A stretch of 12,812 bases of DNA from Thermoanaerobaculia bacterium (GCA_025937035.1 JAICSG010000045.1:1-12812); one strand, 5' to 3'. Counted from the first letter of the stretch, positions 1 through 6,348 are shown. Notes: generated by a model not told the origin, from the letters alone. A program made the numbers and translations.

Positions 1-717
1 CAGCTCGAGGCCGCCAAGCGCGCCCGCGGCTGGGTCGACGGCGAGATGCTCCCCAACGACTGGGTGGCGGTGGTGAGCTATGACACGCGCCTCAAGGTGC
101 AGCAGGACTTCACCCACGACAAGGCGGCGCTGGTGGCTGCGATCGGCGACGCCGTGAAGGCCAAGGACCCCGAGGGGAACTACCCCTCGCGCATCGACGC
201 CACCAAGGGCCCCTCGCTGCTCGCCGGCCTGCCCACGGGGCGGGAGCTGATGAACAAGACCCCCAAGATCTACGACGCCTTCCAGGTGCTCGCCCGCGCC
301 GCCGGCAACATCCGGGGGCGCAAGAACCTGGTGCTCTTCACCTACGGGCTGCCGGCCAACCAGACCACCTTCGGCCAGTTCGTGCCCGACAAGCGCTACT
401 TCCTGCCGACCATCGACGCCCTCAACGCCAACAACGTGGCGGTCTACTCGCTCGACCTCACTCCGCCGTCGGTGGAGCACACGCTGAGCGACTCGCTGCA
501 GATGATGTCGGACGAGACCGGCGGCCGGTACTTCTACAACATCACCAACTTCTCGACGCCCCTCGACCAGATCGCGAAGGAGAACAACGGCTACTACCTG
601 CTGAGCTACCAGAGCGATCAGCCGGCCGGCAAGACGGGCTTCCAGAACGTGACGGTGACCACCACCAACCCCGAGCTCCGGGTCAAGGCCCGGAAGGGGT
701 ATGAGTACGGGAAGTAG
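1..717 (+). CDS. VWFA-related Acidobacterial-type protein, C-terminal part (5' truncated)
   Basis: The frame is open from the first base (QLEAAKRARGW...) and stops at TAG 715-717, so the gene begins outside the window and only 238 residues are visible. The sequence reads like the later half of a von Willebrand factor A fold. A strand resembling DWVAVVSYD is followed by a helix (DKAALVAAI), the segment RKNLVLFTYG, and the strand NNVAVYSLD before a glycine-rich turn (DETGGRYFYN). The tail, ENNGYYLLSYQSD followed by VTTTNPELRVKARKGYEYG, matches the usual ending of the VWFA-related proteins abundant in Acidobacteria ('YY.L.Y...', then 'KVRARKGY'). The metal-binding DxSxS motif and any signal peptide would lie upstream and cannot be checked. 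Such proteins are usually exported and of unknown specific role. Its last 35 bp overlap the 3' end of the convergent reductase gene. The family call is fairly sure; the function is not. Confidence 0.82.
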   Translation, partial: QLEAAKRARGWVDGEMLPNDWVAVVSYDTRLKVQQDFTHDKAALVAAIGDAVKAKDPEGNYPSRIDATKGPSLLAGLPTGRELMNKTPKIYDAFQVLARAAGNIRGRKNLVLFTYGLPANQTTFGQFVPDKRYFLPTIDALNANNVAVYSLDLTPPSVEHTLSDSLQMMSDETGGRYFYNITNFSTPLDQIAKENNGYYLLSYQSDQPAGKTGFQNVTVTTTNPELRVKARKGYEYGK

Positions 718-1831
718 ATAGCCCCACCGCCGCGCCGAGCAGCCTCCGCCGCAGGCCCGTATAGGGCTGGCGGCAGGTGAGGAGGTCGTTCAGGACGCGG
801 CGGATGCCGGGGTGGGCCCGCGACAGGGGGACGGCCCACCTGCCGATCGCCCCCTCGAAGAAGAGGTCGCGGGCGTGCCCCGCCTTCTCCAGGTCCTCCA
901 GCAGCTCGGACTCCAGCCGCTCCGCGTACGCCGCGGGGCGGCCGGCCAGCAGGCTCTCGGCGGCCCAGCGGCCGGTGAGCAGGCCGTAGCGGATCCCCTC
1001 GCGGGTCAGGGGATCGGCCACCGCCGCCGCGTCCCCGGCGAGCAGGATGCGGCGGCTCAGGGCCAGGCGCACCGCCTCCAGGGTCCACGGCCCGAAGACC
1101 GGGATGGGATAGCGGTAGCGCGGCCCGGGGAGGTCCCGCCAACCCGGGGACAGGTGATCGTCGAGAAAGCGGTCGAGCGCGGCGCGGGCCTGGATATCCG
1201 TGAGCCGGCCGGGGGTGTAGGCGATGCCGACCGAGGCGCCGCCGGGCCGGGGGAAGATCCAGAGATAGGCGTCGGCCATCTCGGGGAAGGCGAGCACCAG
1301 GCGCCGCCAGTCGAGCCCCGAATCGACCCCCGAGAGGGAGCCGCCGAGGCCGACGCTGTCCCCCCGGGGCCGCAGCCCGAGCGAGCGGCGGGAGAGACCC
1401 CGGGCGCCGTCCGCCCCCACGATCCAGTCGTAGACGCGCCCCTCGCCCTCCGCGACGACCCGCACCCCCCTCTCCACCCTCTCCAGGCGCTCGGCCTTGA
1501 CCCGGCGCGGCGTGGCGCCCGCGGCCAGGGCGGCCTCGACCAGGGCGCGGTCGAAGTCCCGCCGCCGGAAGATGCGGACGCCGTCGAGATCGAGGGCCAG
1601 CCGGTGCCCGCGGGCGTTTTCCAGCAGCGCCTCGGGGCTGATGACGGCCGGCAGAGGCGAGGGATCGAAGCCTTCGATGCGGGGCAGGACGTGCTCAGGC
1701 ACCGCCCCGCCGCATGGCTTCTCCCCCGGCCGGGCCGGCAGATAGAGGTCCACCTCCGCTCCACCCCGGGCGAGCGCGAGGGCCGCCGAGCCCCCCGCCG
1801 GTCCACCGCCGAGAACGGCGACGCGCGTCAT
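683..1831 (-). CDS. Geranylgeranyl reductase family FAD-dependent oxidoreductase
   Basis: A 382-residue flavoprotein, close to the usual family length. The N-terminus carries the Rossmann dinucleotide motif VLGGGPAGG (GxGxxG, residues 8-13). The family motif KPCGGAVPEHVL follows at about residues 38-49. The segment VGADGARGLSRRSLG and the second FAD motif LLAGDAAAVADPLTREGIRYG come later. Family members reduce isoprenoid chains (geranylgeranyl lipids, menaquinone side chains) or related substrates, using FADH2 from NADPH or ferredoxin. In a non-photosynthetic bacterium, reduction of a quinone or polyprenyl chain is the likeliest role, but this is inference. It is the last gene of the five-gene minus-strand operon, 16 bp after the PP2C gene. 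That gap is filled by a small inverted repeat (GGGAT-TTT-ATCCC, 1836-1848), and no clear Shine-Dalgarno is seen. The ATG at 1829-1831 sits directly before the FAD-binding strand. The 3' end runs 35 bp into the convergent VWFA gene. Confidence 0.88.
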   Translation of the reverse strand: MTRVAVLGGGPAGGSAALALARGGAEVDLYLPARPGEKPCGGAVPEHVLPRIEGFDPSPLPAVISPEALLENARGHRLALDLDGVRIFRRRDFDRALVEAALAAGATPRRVKAERLERVERGVRVVAEGEGRVYDWIVGADGARGLSRRSLGLRPRGDSVGLGGSLSGVDSGLDWRRLVLAFPEMADAYLWIFPRPGGASVGIAYTPGRLTDIQARAALDRFLDDHLSPGWRDLPGPRYRYPIPVFGPWTLEAVRLALSRRILLAGDAAAVADPLTREGIRYGLLTGRWAAESLLAGRPAAYAERLESELLEDLEKAGHARDLFFEGAIGRWAVPLSRAHPGIRRVLNDLLTCRQPYTGLRRRLLGAAVGLSTSRTHTPSGP

Positions 1832-1847
1832 GCGGGGGATTTTATCC

Positions 1848-2651
1848 CTACCGCGTCGCCTCCCCCTCCTCCTCCCCGTTCCCGTTTGACCCGTTCTCCT
1901 CGATCGCCAGCAGCACGACCGTGATGTTGTCGATGCCGCCGCGGGCGTTGGAGTCGTTGATGAGGGTGCGGCAGATCTCGTGGAGGCTGCGGCCGGAGGC
2001 GAGGCGGTCGCGGATGTCGGCGTCGGAGAGCATGCCGGTCAGGCCGTCCGAGCAGAGGAGGAAGAGGTCCCCCGGCTCCACCTCCAGCTCGCGCACGTCC
2101 ACCAGCACGTCGCTCTCTCCACCCAGGGCGCGGGTGACCACGTTCTTGAGCGGATGGGTGCGGGCCTGCTCCCGGGAGAGGAAGCCGGCCACCACCTGCT
2201 CGTTGACCCAGGTGTGGTCCTGGGTGATCTGCTCCAGCCGGCCGCCGCGCAGGCGGTAGGCCCGGCTGTCTCCCACGTGGGCGATGGCGGCGGAGGTCCC
2301 CGAGAGCAGGAGCCCCACCACGGTGGTTCCCATGCCGTAGAGCGAGCCGTCCTTGCTGATGGCGCGCAGCACGTGGTCGTGGGCGGTGCGCACGGCCATC
2401 TTGAGCAGGTTCGCGTGATGCGCGAGGTCGGGCTCCATGCCGAACGGCCAGGTGGTGTCGCGGTCGGCGCTCTTGGCGATGAACTCGCGGATGGAGGTCA
2501 CGGCGAGCTGCGAGGCCACCTCGCCGTGGCTGTGGCCGCCCATGCCGTCGGCCACCACGTAGAGCTTGTGCAGGGGGTCGATCTCGAAATAGTCCTCGTT
2601 GTGGGCCCGGGTGAGCCCCACGTCCGAGAGACCACAGGCCTTGACGCGCAT
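1848..2651 (-). CDS. PP2C-family serine/threonine protein phosphatase (Stp/PrpC type)
   Basis: A 267-residue soluble PP2C phosphatase with all bacterial signature motifs in order. These are R15-A-H-N18-E19-D20, the metal-binding DGMGG motif (D35-G36), GTTVVGLLL, AHVGDSRAYRL, QDHTWVNEQV, LCSDGLTGML (metal Asp) and GGIDNITVVLL (metal Asp). It should remove phosphate from Ser/Thr residues placed by eukaryote-type kinases, using two or three Mn/Mg ions. No kinase gene lies in the window, so the partner must be elsewhere. The frame is open for 30 codons further upstream, but I start at ATG 2651-2649. The PP2C fold begins there (MRVKACGLSDVGLTRAHNED), the extra residues are arginine/proline shadow of the DnaJ gene, and this start overlaps the DnaJ stop as TGATG. 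That overlap implies translational coupling. The stop is TAG 1848-1850. Family assignment is very secure; the physiological target is unknown. Confidence 0.95.
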   Translation of the reverse strand: MRVKACGLSDVGLTRAHNEDYFEIDPLHKLYVVADGMGGHSHGEVASQLAVTSIREFIAKSADRDTTWPFGMEPDLAHHANLLKMAVRTAHDHVLRAISKDGSLYGMGTTVVGLLLSGTSAAIAHVGDSRAYRLRGGRLEQITQDHTWVNEQVVAGFLSREQARTHPLKNVVTRALGGESDVLVDVRELEVEPGDLFLLCSDGLTGMLSDADIRDRLASGRSLHEICRTLINDSNARGGIDNITVVLLAIEENGSNGNGEEEGEATR

Positions 2652-3289
2652 CAGGAGACCCGCCCGAAGAGACCGCGGCGCGAGGTGGAGCCGCTCAGGC
2701 TCTCCAGAGCCTGGCGGATCTCGTCGTCGTCGCCCCCCCACTGGAGGGCTTTGCGGTAGTACTGGACGGCCTTCTCCGTCTGGCCGGCCAGGGCGCAGAT
2801 GCGGCCGGCCTGCTTGAGATAGGAGGGGTTCATCGGCTCGAGCTGGCAGGCCCGCTCGATGGCGTCCACGGCCCGGGGGAGGAAGTTGCGCTGCTGGCTG
2901 CAGGCCTGGGCCAGGTGGTGCCAGGCCTGGCCGTTCTTGGGATCGGTCTGGGTGGCGAGGTCGAAGTTGCTCGCCGCCTCCAGGTAGCTCTTCTCCTTGT
3001 AGGCCTTGACCCCGCGCTGGAGGTAGACCCGGAAGAGCTGGCGCGGATCGTTCACCGCGTTCTCCTCGGGGCGCACCAGCTCGGTGTCGTGCCGGCGCCG
3101 CCGCTCGGGGTCGACCAGCACGTTGAAGGCCTGCGTGATCTCTTGGAACTCCTTCTCCGCGCGCTCCTTCTCCACCCCGTGAAAACGGTCGGGGTGGCGG
3201 GTGCGGGCGAGCTCCCGGAAGCGCTGACGGATCTGATCCTCGGTGGCGTTGCGCGGCACCGCGAGGACGGTGTAGAAGTCCCTGGCCAT
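2651..3289 (-). CDS. J-domain protein with C-terminal TPR repeats
   Basis: A 212-residue protein. Residues 1 to about 67 form a J-domain (DFYTVLAVPRNATEDQIRQ...) with the diagnostic H32-P33-D34 loop that stimulates DnaK ATPase, and helix IV around FNVLVDPERRRRHD. There are no Gly/Phe-rich, zinc-finger or C-terminal client domains, so this is a class C J-protein rather than housekeeping DnaJ. From about residue 88 to 205 there are roughly three TPR-like helix pairs (for example SYLEAASNFDLATQTDPKNG, FLPRAVDAIERACQLEPMNP, QTEKAVQYYRKALQWG). These usually bind protein partners, so the protein probably recruits DnaK to a specific client. ATG 3289 has GAGAGGG just upstream. The gene lies 14 bp after the helical-repeat gene, and its stop overlaps the PP2C start by one base (TGATG). 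That argues for matched expression of chaperone and phosphatase. Confidence 0.92.
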   Translation of the reverse strand: MARDFYTVLAVPRNATEDQIRQRFRELARTRHPDRFHGVEKERAEKEFQEITQAFNVLVDPERRRRHDTELVRPEENAVNDPRQLFRVYLQRGVKAYKEKSYLEAASNFDLATQTDPKNGQAWHHLAQACSQQRNFLPRAVDAIERACQLEPMNPSYLKQAGRICALAGQTEKAVQYYRKALQWGGDDDEIRQALESLSGSTSRRGLFGRVS

Positions 3290-3303
3290 ACCCTCTCGGT
3301 TTC

Positions 3304-4317
3304 CTATTGCTGCTTGATTCTATACAAACGGAGGGCTGTAGAGCGCAAGGCGTCGGGAATATTGCGGTTCCGGCCCAGCTCGCGGAGGTCCCGCACGGAG
3401 AGCTTGGCGATCAGGCGCATGGTGATGCCGATCGGCGTCCGGGGGTTGTGGACCAGGGCCTTGGACACGTTGTATTTGCCGATCCACTCGCGTTTGCGCG
3501 CGATCGTCACCAGCACCTCCTCCACCACCGAGCGGTTGTTGGCGGTCTGCTCCACCTCCTGGTCGGAGAGGCTGTTGTTGGTGATCACCGACACGGCGAC
3601 CTGGGGGTTGGAGTCGCGCAGGAGGATGCCGCGCAGGGCCCGCGGCGCCCCCCGGGTCAGCTTGAGCCGGGCGGGGACCGGCAGGCCGCGGATCTGCCCC
3701 TCGGTGAGCTTGGTCCTCTCCGCCTCGAACTCGCCGGCCTCCGGCAGCTCGCGGGCGAGCTCGATCTCGCGCTGGAGCTGCTCCTCGTCCATCTCCTCGA
3801 TCTCGGGGAGGGCCGGCGCCGTGCGCTGGCGGGGGAGCAGGTGCTCGCGGTACTCGGCGATGCGGCGGGACGAGTAGGAGGAGAGCTGCGGGTTCTCCTC
3901 CAGCGCCTCCAGGATCACCGGCTCCTCGACGATGGCGTCCTGGCGCAGCAGCAGCACCTCCTGGAGATCGGGGGGGAGCCGCCGGGCAAGGCGGGAGAGG
4001 ACCGTCCGCGGCACGTCGCGCCGCCGCAGGATCGTCTCCAGCAGCAGCGGATGGCTGCTCTCCTCCGCGAAGAAGGTGAGCGCCTCGGGACCGGCCTGGC
4101 GCTCGAGGAAGGGCTTGGCGATCCGGGCGTCCACCGAGCGCAGGCTCTGCCGCGCCAGCTCCGAGATCTCCTCGTCCTCCCCCTGGGCGAGATCGACCTG
4201 AAGGGGGATGAGGTCCTCCGGCGGCAGCGGGAGCACGCCTTCGGCGGCCAGGAGCTGAAACTGGCGGTTGCCCGAGCGGACCTGCTCGAGCAGCGCGGAC
4301 GACGGGCTGTCGGCCAA
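3304..4317 (-). CDS. Unrecognised alpha-helical NP-repeat protein (HEAT/LRV-like), paralogue of 5362-6120
   Basis: I do not recognise a named family. The protein has 337 residues if it starts at TTG 4317-4315, giving MADSPSSALLEQ. No ATG lies near this point, the stop of the RodZ-like gene is 2 bp upstream, and AGAGG lies about 10 nt before the TTG. A longer open frame continues upstream but is only a shadow of the RodZ-like gene. The protein is almost entirely amphipathic helices with Asn/His-Pro turns, as in HEAT or leucine-rich-repeat-variant solenoids. An acidic segment (about residues 170-210, EIEEMDEEQLQREIEL) separates two helical halves. Residues 235-332 align without gaps to residues 151-248 of the paralogue 1 kb away, about 31 of 98 identical by hand count. 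No signal peptide or membrane segment is visible, so it is probably a cytoplasmic scaffold. Its position between rodZ and dnaJ-TPR suggests it works with one of them. Confidence 0.8.
   Translation of the reverse strand: MADSPSSALLEQVRSGNRQFQLLAAEGVLPLPPEDLIPLQVDLAQGEDEEISELARQSLRSVDARIAKPFLERQAGPEALTFFAEESSHPLLLETILRRRDVPRTVLSRLARRLPPDLQEVLLLRQDAIVEEPVILEALEENPQLSSYSSRRIAEYREHLLPRQRTAPALPEIEEMDEEQLQREIELARELPEAGEFEAERTKLTEGQIRGLPVPARLKLTRGAPRALRGILLRDSNPQVAVSVITNNSLSDQEVEQTANNRSVVEEVLVTIARKREWIGKYNVSKALVHNPRTPIGITMRLIAKLSVRDLRELGRNRNIPDALRSTALRLYRIKQQ
3319..3348 (-). promoter_or_regulatory. Possible internal promoter ahead of the dnaJ-TPR and PP2C genes
   Basis: Inside the last codons of the helical-repeat gene, the minus strand reads TTGCGC, 18 nt, then TATAGAAT. 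The -10 is fair and the -35 poor. A start site near 3312 would give dnaJ-TPR a leader of about 23 nt. These final codons (CGT TTG TAT AGA) are unusually AT-rich for the gene, which could reflect an embedded promoter. This is weak evidence. Confidence 0.25.
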
Positions 4318-4319
4318 GG

Positions 4320-5132
4320 TCAGTGGACCTCTTGCTTCGCCTTGAGCGCCTGGACGGTCGTGAGGTCGATCACCAGATCCCGCACCACGTCCCCCTCCTT
4401 CTTGTTCAGCTCGAGGGGGTAGCCGTTGACCCGGACGTCCACCACGCCCGCGTTGCCGAGCGTGAGGGAGATGCTCTTCTGGGCCTCCAGCTGCAGCGAC
4501 TCGCCCTGGATGCGCAGCTCGGCGAGCCGGCTCTTGCCGCCGTCGATCACCGCCTCGACCCAGCAGTCCTTCGAGAAGTCGAGGGAGACCTGGATCGGCG
4601 CGCTGGGGGGCGGCGGCGTGGGCCTGGCCGGCGTGGCGGGCTGGGCGGCGACCTGCACCGGCGGCGGCGCGGCGATCGGCGGCGCCTGGCTGACGTTCGT
4701 GGGCTCCTTGTGCCGGTGGTCGCCGAGCCACGCCAGCACGGCCACCAGCACCAGCAGGATCAATCCGGCGAGGGCGAGCAGGAGGCCCCAGCTCCAGGTG
4801 CGGCGCACCGGCGTGGGCCCGGGATCGACCATCTTCGGCCGCGAGCGGACCTTGGTGTCCTCCTTGGGATCGGTGGCCAGCTCCTCCGGATGATGGACCG
4901 AGAGGTAGTGGTTGACCACGTCGTCCGGCGAGAGCCCCACGTAGCGGGCGTACTCGCGGAGGAACCCCTTGGCGAAGATGGGCGCCGGCAGCAGGTCGAA
5001 GCGGTCCGCCTCCATCGCTTCGAGATAGCGCAGGCTGATCTTGGTGCGCTCGGCGATGTCGCGCAGGCTGATCTCGCGCATCTCGCGTTGCCGCCGCAGC
5101 CAGTCGCCGAAAGAGCCGCTCTCGGTTGACAC
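4320..5132 (-). CDS. rodZ: RodZ-like protein: HTH, single membrane helix, periplasmic DUF4115-type domain
   Basis: A 270-residue protein from the GTG start chosen here. Residues about 8-75 are the HTH_25/RodZ N-terminal domain, with SLRDIAERTKISLRYLEAME and the family hallmark PAPIFAKGFLREYARYVGL. A single membrane helix spans about residues 113-135 (W..GLLLALAGLILLVLVAVL). A Pro/Ala-rich linker (about 145-180) leads into a beta-rich C-terminal domain (IQVSLDFSKDCWVEAVIDG ... ISLTLGNAGVVDVRVNG) typical of DUF4115. RodZ proteins join cytoplasmic MreB to the cell-wall elongation machinery. An ATG at 5282 is also in frame, but I prefer GTG 5132-5130 for three reasons. It has AAGGA four bases upstream. 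The 50 extra codons have many A/T third positions, unlike the gene. And a promoter -10 sits directly against ATG 5282. It heads the minus-strand operon, 2 bp before the helical-repeat gene. MreB/MreC are not in view, so a different sensor role remains possible. Confidence 0.85.
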   Translation of the reverse strand: MSTESGSFGDWLRRQREMREISLRDIAERTKISLRYLEAMEADRFDLLPAPIFAKGFLREYARYVGLSPDDVVNHYLSVHHPEELATDPKEDTKVRSRPKMVDPGPTPVRRTWSWGLLLALAGLILLVLVAVLAWLGDHRHKEPTNVSQAPPIAAPPPVQVAAQPATPARPTPPPPSAPIQVSLDFSKDCWVEAVIDGGKSRLAELRIQGESLQLEAQKSISLTLGNAGVVDVRVNGYPLELNKKEGDVVRDLVIDLTTVQALKAKQEVH

Positions 5133-5136
5133 CGCT

Positions 5137-5141
5137 TCCTT
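5137..5141 (-). promoter_or_regulatory. Ribosome-binding site selecting the GTG start of the RodZ-like gene
   Basis: The minus strand reads AAGGA with a 4-nt gap (AGCG) before GTG 5132, and a second purine run (GGGAG) lies just upstream. No comparable site precedes the alternative ATG at 5282. Confidence 0.5.
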
Positions 5142-5190
5142 CTCCCACGGAGGTTGACGGTTCGGTCGCTTGCCGGCAGCCGGATCACCC

Positions 5191-5215
5191 CCCTGAACGG
5201 CCGGACCGTTCGGGG
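5191..5215. other. Hairpin in the leader of the RodZ-led operon
   Basis: CCCTGAACGG, loop CCGGA, then CCGTTCGGGG. This is a 10-bp stem with one T-G pair, and its core GAACGG/CCGTTC is perfect. It lies in the predicted transcribed but untranslated leader (about 5133-5277) of the operon. No T-run follows on either strand, so it is not a standard terminator. It could be an operator for a dimeric regulator, an RNA-stability stem, or chance in GC-rich DNA. Confidence 0.4.
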
Positions 5216-5283
5216 CGACGTCGGCGGTCTTACTGGCTTGAGCTCGCTCTCGTCTGGACACGTTTTTCGGCACGCGACTCATA

Positions 5284-5313
5284 ACTTTACGCGGCGTTCC
5301 GCCTTGCGGTCAA
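5284..5313 (-). promoter_or_regulatory. Sigma70-like promoter for the RodZ-led operon
   Basis: The minus strand shows TTGACC (5308-5313, five of six to TTGACA), an 18-nt spacer, then TAAAGT (5284-5289, four of six to TATAAT). It lies in a locally AT-richer patch between the paralogue gene and the operon. Transcription would begin near 5277, giving a leader of about 145 nt before GTG 5132. Confidence 0.5.
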
Positions 5314-5361
5314 ATATTGTCTTCCCGGAGGCGGCCGTCCACACCCCCGGGGACGGCTCTT

Positions 5362-6120
5362 TCATCCTGAATCCCCCAGCAAGACCCGCGCCCGCCGGCG
5401 CACCGGCTCCGGAATCCGGGGGTCGGAGGCGACCGGCCGCAGGTCGGATTTCCGCAGCGCCTCCACCATTCGCCAGGAGATCTTGAGCGGCGTCGCCGGA
5501 TTGCGCACCAGCGCCAGCCGCAGGGGATAGCGTACGCCCCAGCGGCGGTCGTTGGCGATCAATTCGAGGATGGCGGGCGGGGTCGAGGCGCTGTGGAGCA
5601 GGGGCGCCAGCATCCCTTCGGTCAGCCGCGGATTGTCGAGCAGGGCCGCGATCACCTGCGGGCTGGGGTCGTGCCGGAGCTGGGAGAGGATCCCCGGGCT
5701 GGCCCGGCGGGCGAGCGCGACCTTCTCCCCCACCGCCAGCTCCGGCAGGCGGGCGTTGAGATGGACCTCGGCCGTCCGCCGCAGGGTCGGCCGCAGGCGG
5801 GTGTCGAGGGCGAGCGCCACCAGGTCGCGCCACCAGAGGGTGGGCACGAAGCGGGCGGCGAGCGTCTCGGGCGCCCGCGGGTGGAGGGCGATGTCGCGCC
5901 GCACCTCGTAGAAGGAGAGCAGCCGCTGCCTGTTGGCGATCTCCTCGATCGTCTCGGCCGTGCAGTACGGATTGCGCAGCGCGTGGCGGACCGCCGGCGC
6001 CGTCAGCTCCCCGGCGTGCGCCCGCAGCAGCGCCAGCAGCTCCTCGGAGCCCGCCTCGCGCAGCCGGAGGTGGAGCTCGGGCTCGGGGGCTGCGGTGGGC
6101 TGCTGGAGGGGGTCGGACAT
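5362..6120 (-). CDS. Unrecognised alpha-helical NP-repeat protein (HEAT/LRV-like), paralogue of 3304-4317
   Basis: A 252-residue, all-helical, probably cytoplasmic protein with no signal peptide or membrane segment. The family has no name I can give. It contains an internal duplication: residues 58-121 and 185-248 align over 64 positions with no gaps, about 22 identical. Both copies share an I/L-E-x-I-A-N start, an H/N-P turn at module position 23-24, a Pro at 27, a D-L at 42-43 and R-R..A near the end. The C-terminal 98 residues align without gaps to the end of the other paralogue. Repeated NP/HP turns (RNPYCT, LHPRAP, DNPRLT, RNPATP) suggest a solenoid scaffold. The start ATG 6118-6120 has no Shine-Dalgarno; CTACCCCC precedes it. 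A TTTAAT box about 9 nt upstream raises the possibility of a leaderless transcript. It is followed after 229 bp by the RodZ-led operon in the same direction and may be co-regulated with it. Confidence 0.82.
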   Translation of the reverse strand: MSDPLQQPTAAPEPELHLRLREAGSEELLALLRAHAGELTAPAVRHALRNPYCTAETIEEIANRQRLLSFYEVRRDIALHPRAPETLAARFVPTLWWRDLVALALDTRLRPTLRRTAEVHLNARLPELAVGEKVALARRASPGILSQLRHDPSPQVIAALLDNPRLTEGMLAPLLHSASTPPAILELIANDRRWGVRYPLRLALVRNPATPLKISWRMVEALRKSDLRPVASDPRIPEPVRRRARVLLGDSG

Positions 6121-6128
6121 GGGGGTAG

Positions 6129-6134
6129 ATTAAA
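6129..6134 (-). promoter_or_regulatory. Possible -10 box (TTTAAT) of the 5362-6120 gene
   Basis: On the minus strand TTTAAT matches TATAAT at five of six positions and stands out in this GC-rich stretch. A start about 7 nt downstream would fall at or just before the ATG at 6120, giving a leaderless mRNA. The -35 position falls in the left terminal repeat of the 6150-6290 element (TACAGT at 6152-6157) and is a poor match. Confidence 0.35.
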
Positions 6135-6149
6135 GGATGCTCGCGCTAC

Positions 6150-6290
6150 CCACTGTAGAGACGCCCCCAGGGGCGTCTGGGGCGGCGGCGGACCCCCAAC
6201 CATAAAAACCGCGTGCCCGCGGGCGTCTGGGGATTGCGCAGCGGGCTCTCCCGCCGCCTTGAGACGCCCCACGGGGCGTCTCTACAGTGG
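6150..6290. repeat. 141-bp REP/MITE-like element with 18-bp perfect terminal inverted repeats
   Basis: CCACTGTAGAGACGCCCC at 6150-6167 is the exact reverse complement of 6273-6290. Each end also folds by itself. AGACGCCCC-CA-GGGGCGTCT (6159-6178) and AGACGCCCC-AC-GGGGCGTCT (6262-6281) are perfect 9-bp stems with 2-nt loops. A third partial copy lies inside: GGGCGTCTGGGG occurs at 6171-6182 and again at 6221-6232, next to the palindrome GCCCGCGGGC (6215-6224). It fills most of the 228-bp divergent intergenic region between the helical-repeat and Gre-type genes and contains no coding sequence. No obvious target-site duplication flanks it. TGTAGAGACG...CGTCTCTACA palindromes are, as I recall, common intergenic repeats in some bacteria such as filamentous cyanobacteria; that link is from memory. 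The rest of 6121-6348 holds only possible promoter boxes. Confidence 0.8.
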
Positions 6291-6331
6291 CCCTCCAAGT
6301 CCCGGGCATGCAGGCCGGGATGAGAATCTGC

Positions 6332-6337
6332 TATCGT
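6332..6337 (+). promoter_or_regulatory. Possible -10 box (TATCGT) of the Gre-type gene
   Basis: TATCGT matches TATAAT at four of six positions and lies 12 nt before ATG 6349, so a transcript would have only about 5 nt of leader. The bases before the ATG (CCTCCCTCCCT) are pyrimidine-rich and cannot act as a Shine-Dalgarno, which fits a leaderless message. No convincing -35 is seen. Confidence 0.25.
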
Positions 6338-6348
6338 CCTCCCTCCCT

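Noticed and set aside
812..1924. A 370-residue plus-strand frame opposite the reductase gene.
   Set aside because: Pro/Gly/Arg-rich shadow. The minus strand shows intact FAD motifs.
3304..5148. A 614-residue minus-strand reading for the helical-repeat protein.
   Set aside because: Everything upstream of about 4317 is out-of-frame shadow of the RodZ-like gene, with low-complexity Arg/Ala/Gly sequence. The helical-repeat protein begins just after the RodZ-like stop.
5335..5356. CCGTCC...GGACGG inverted repeat after the 5362-6120 gene as an intrinsic terminator.
   Set aside because: Only a 6-7-bp stem with a 10-nt loop, and no T-run follows on the minus strand.
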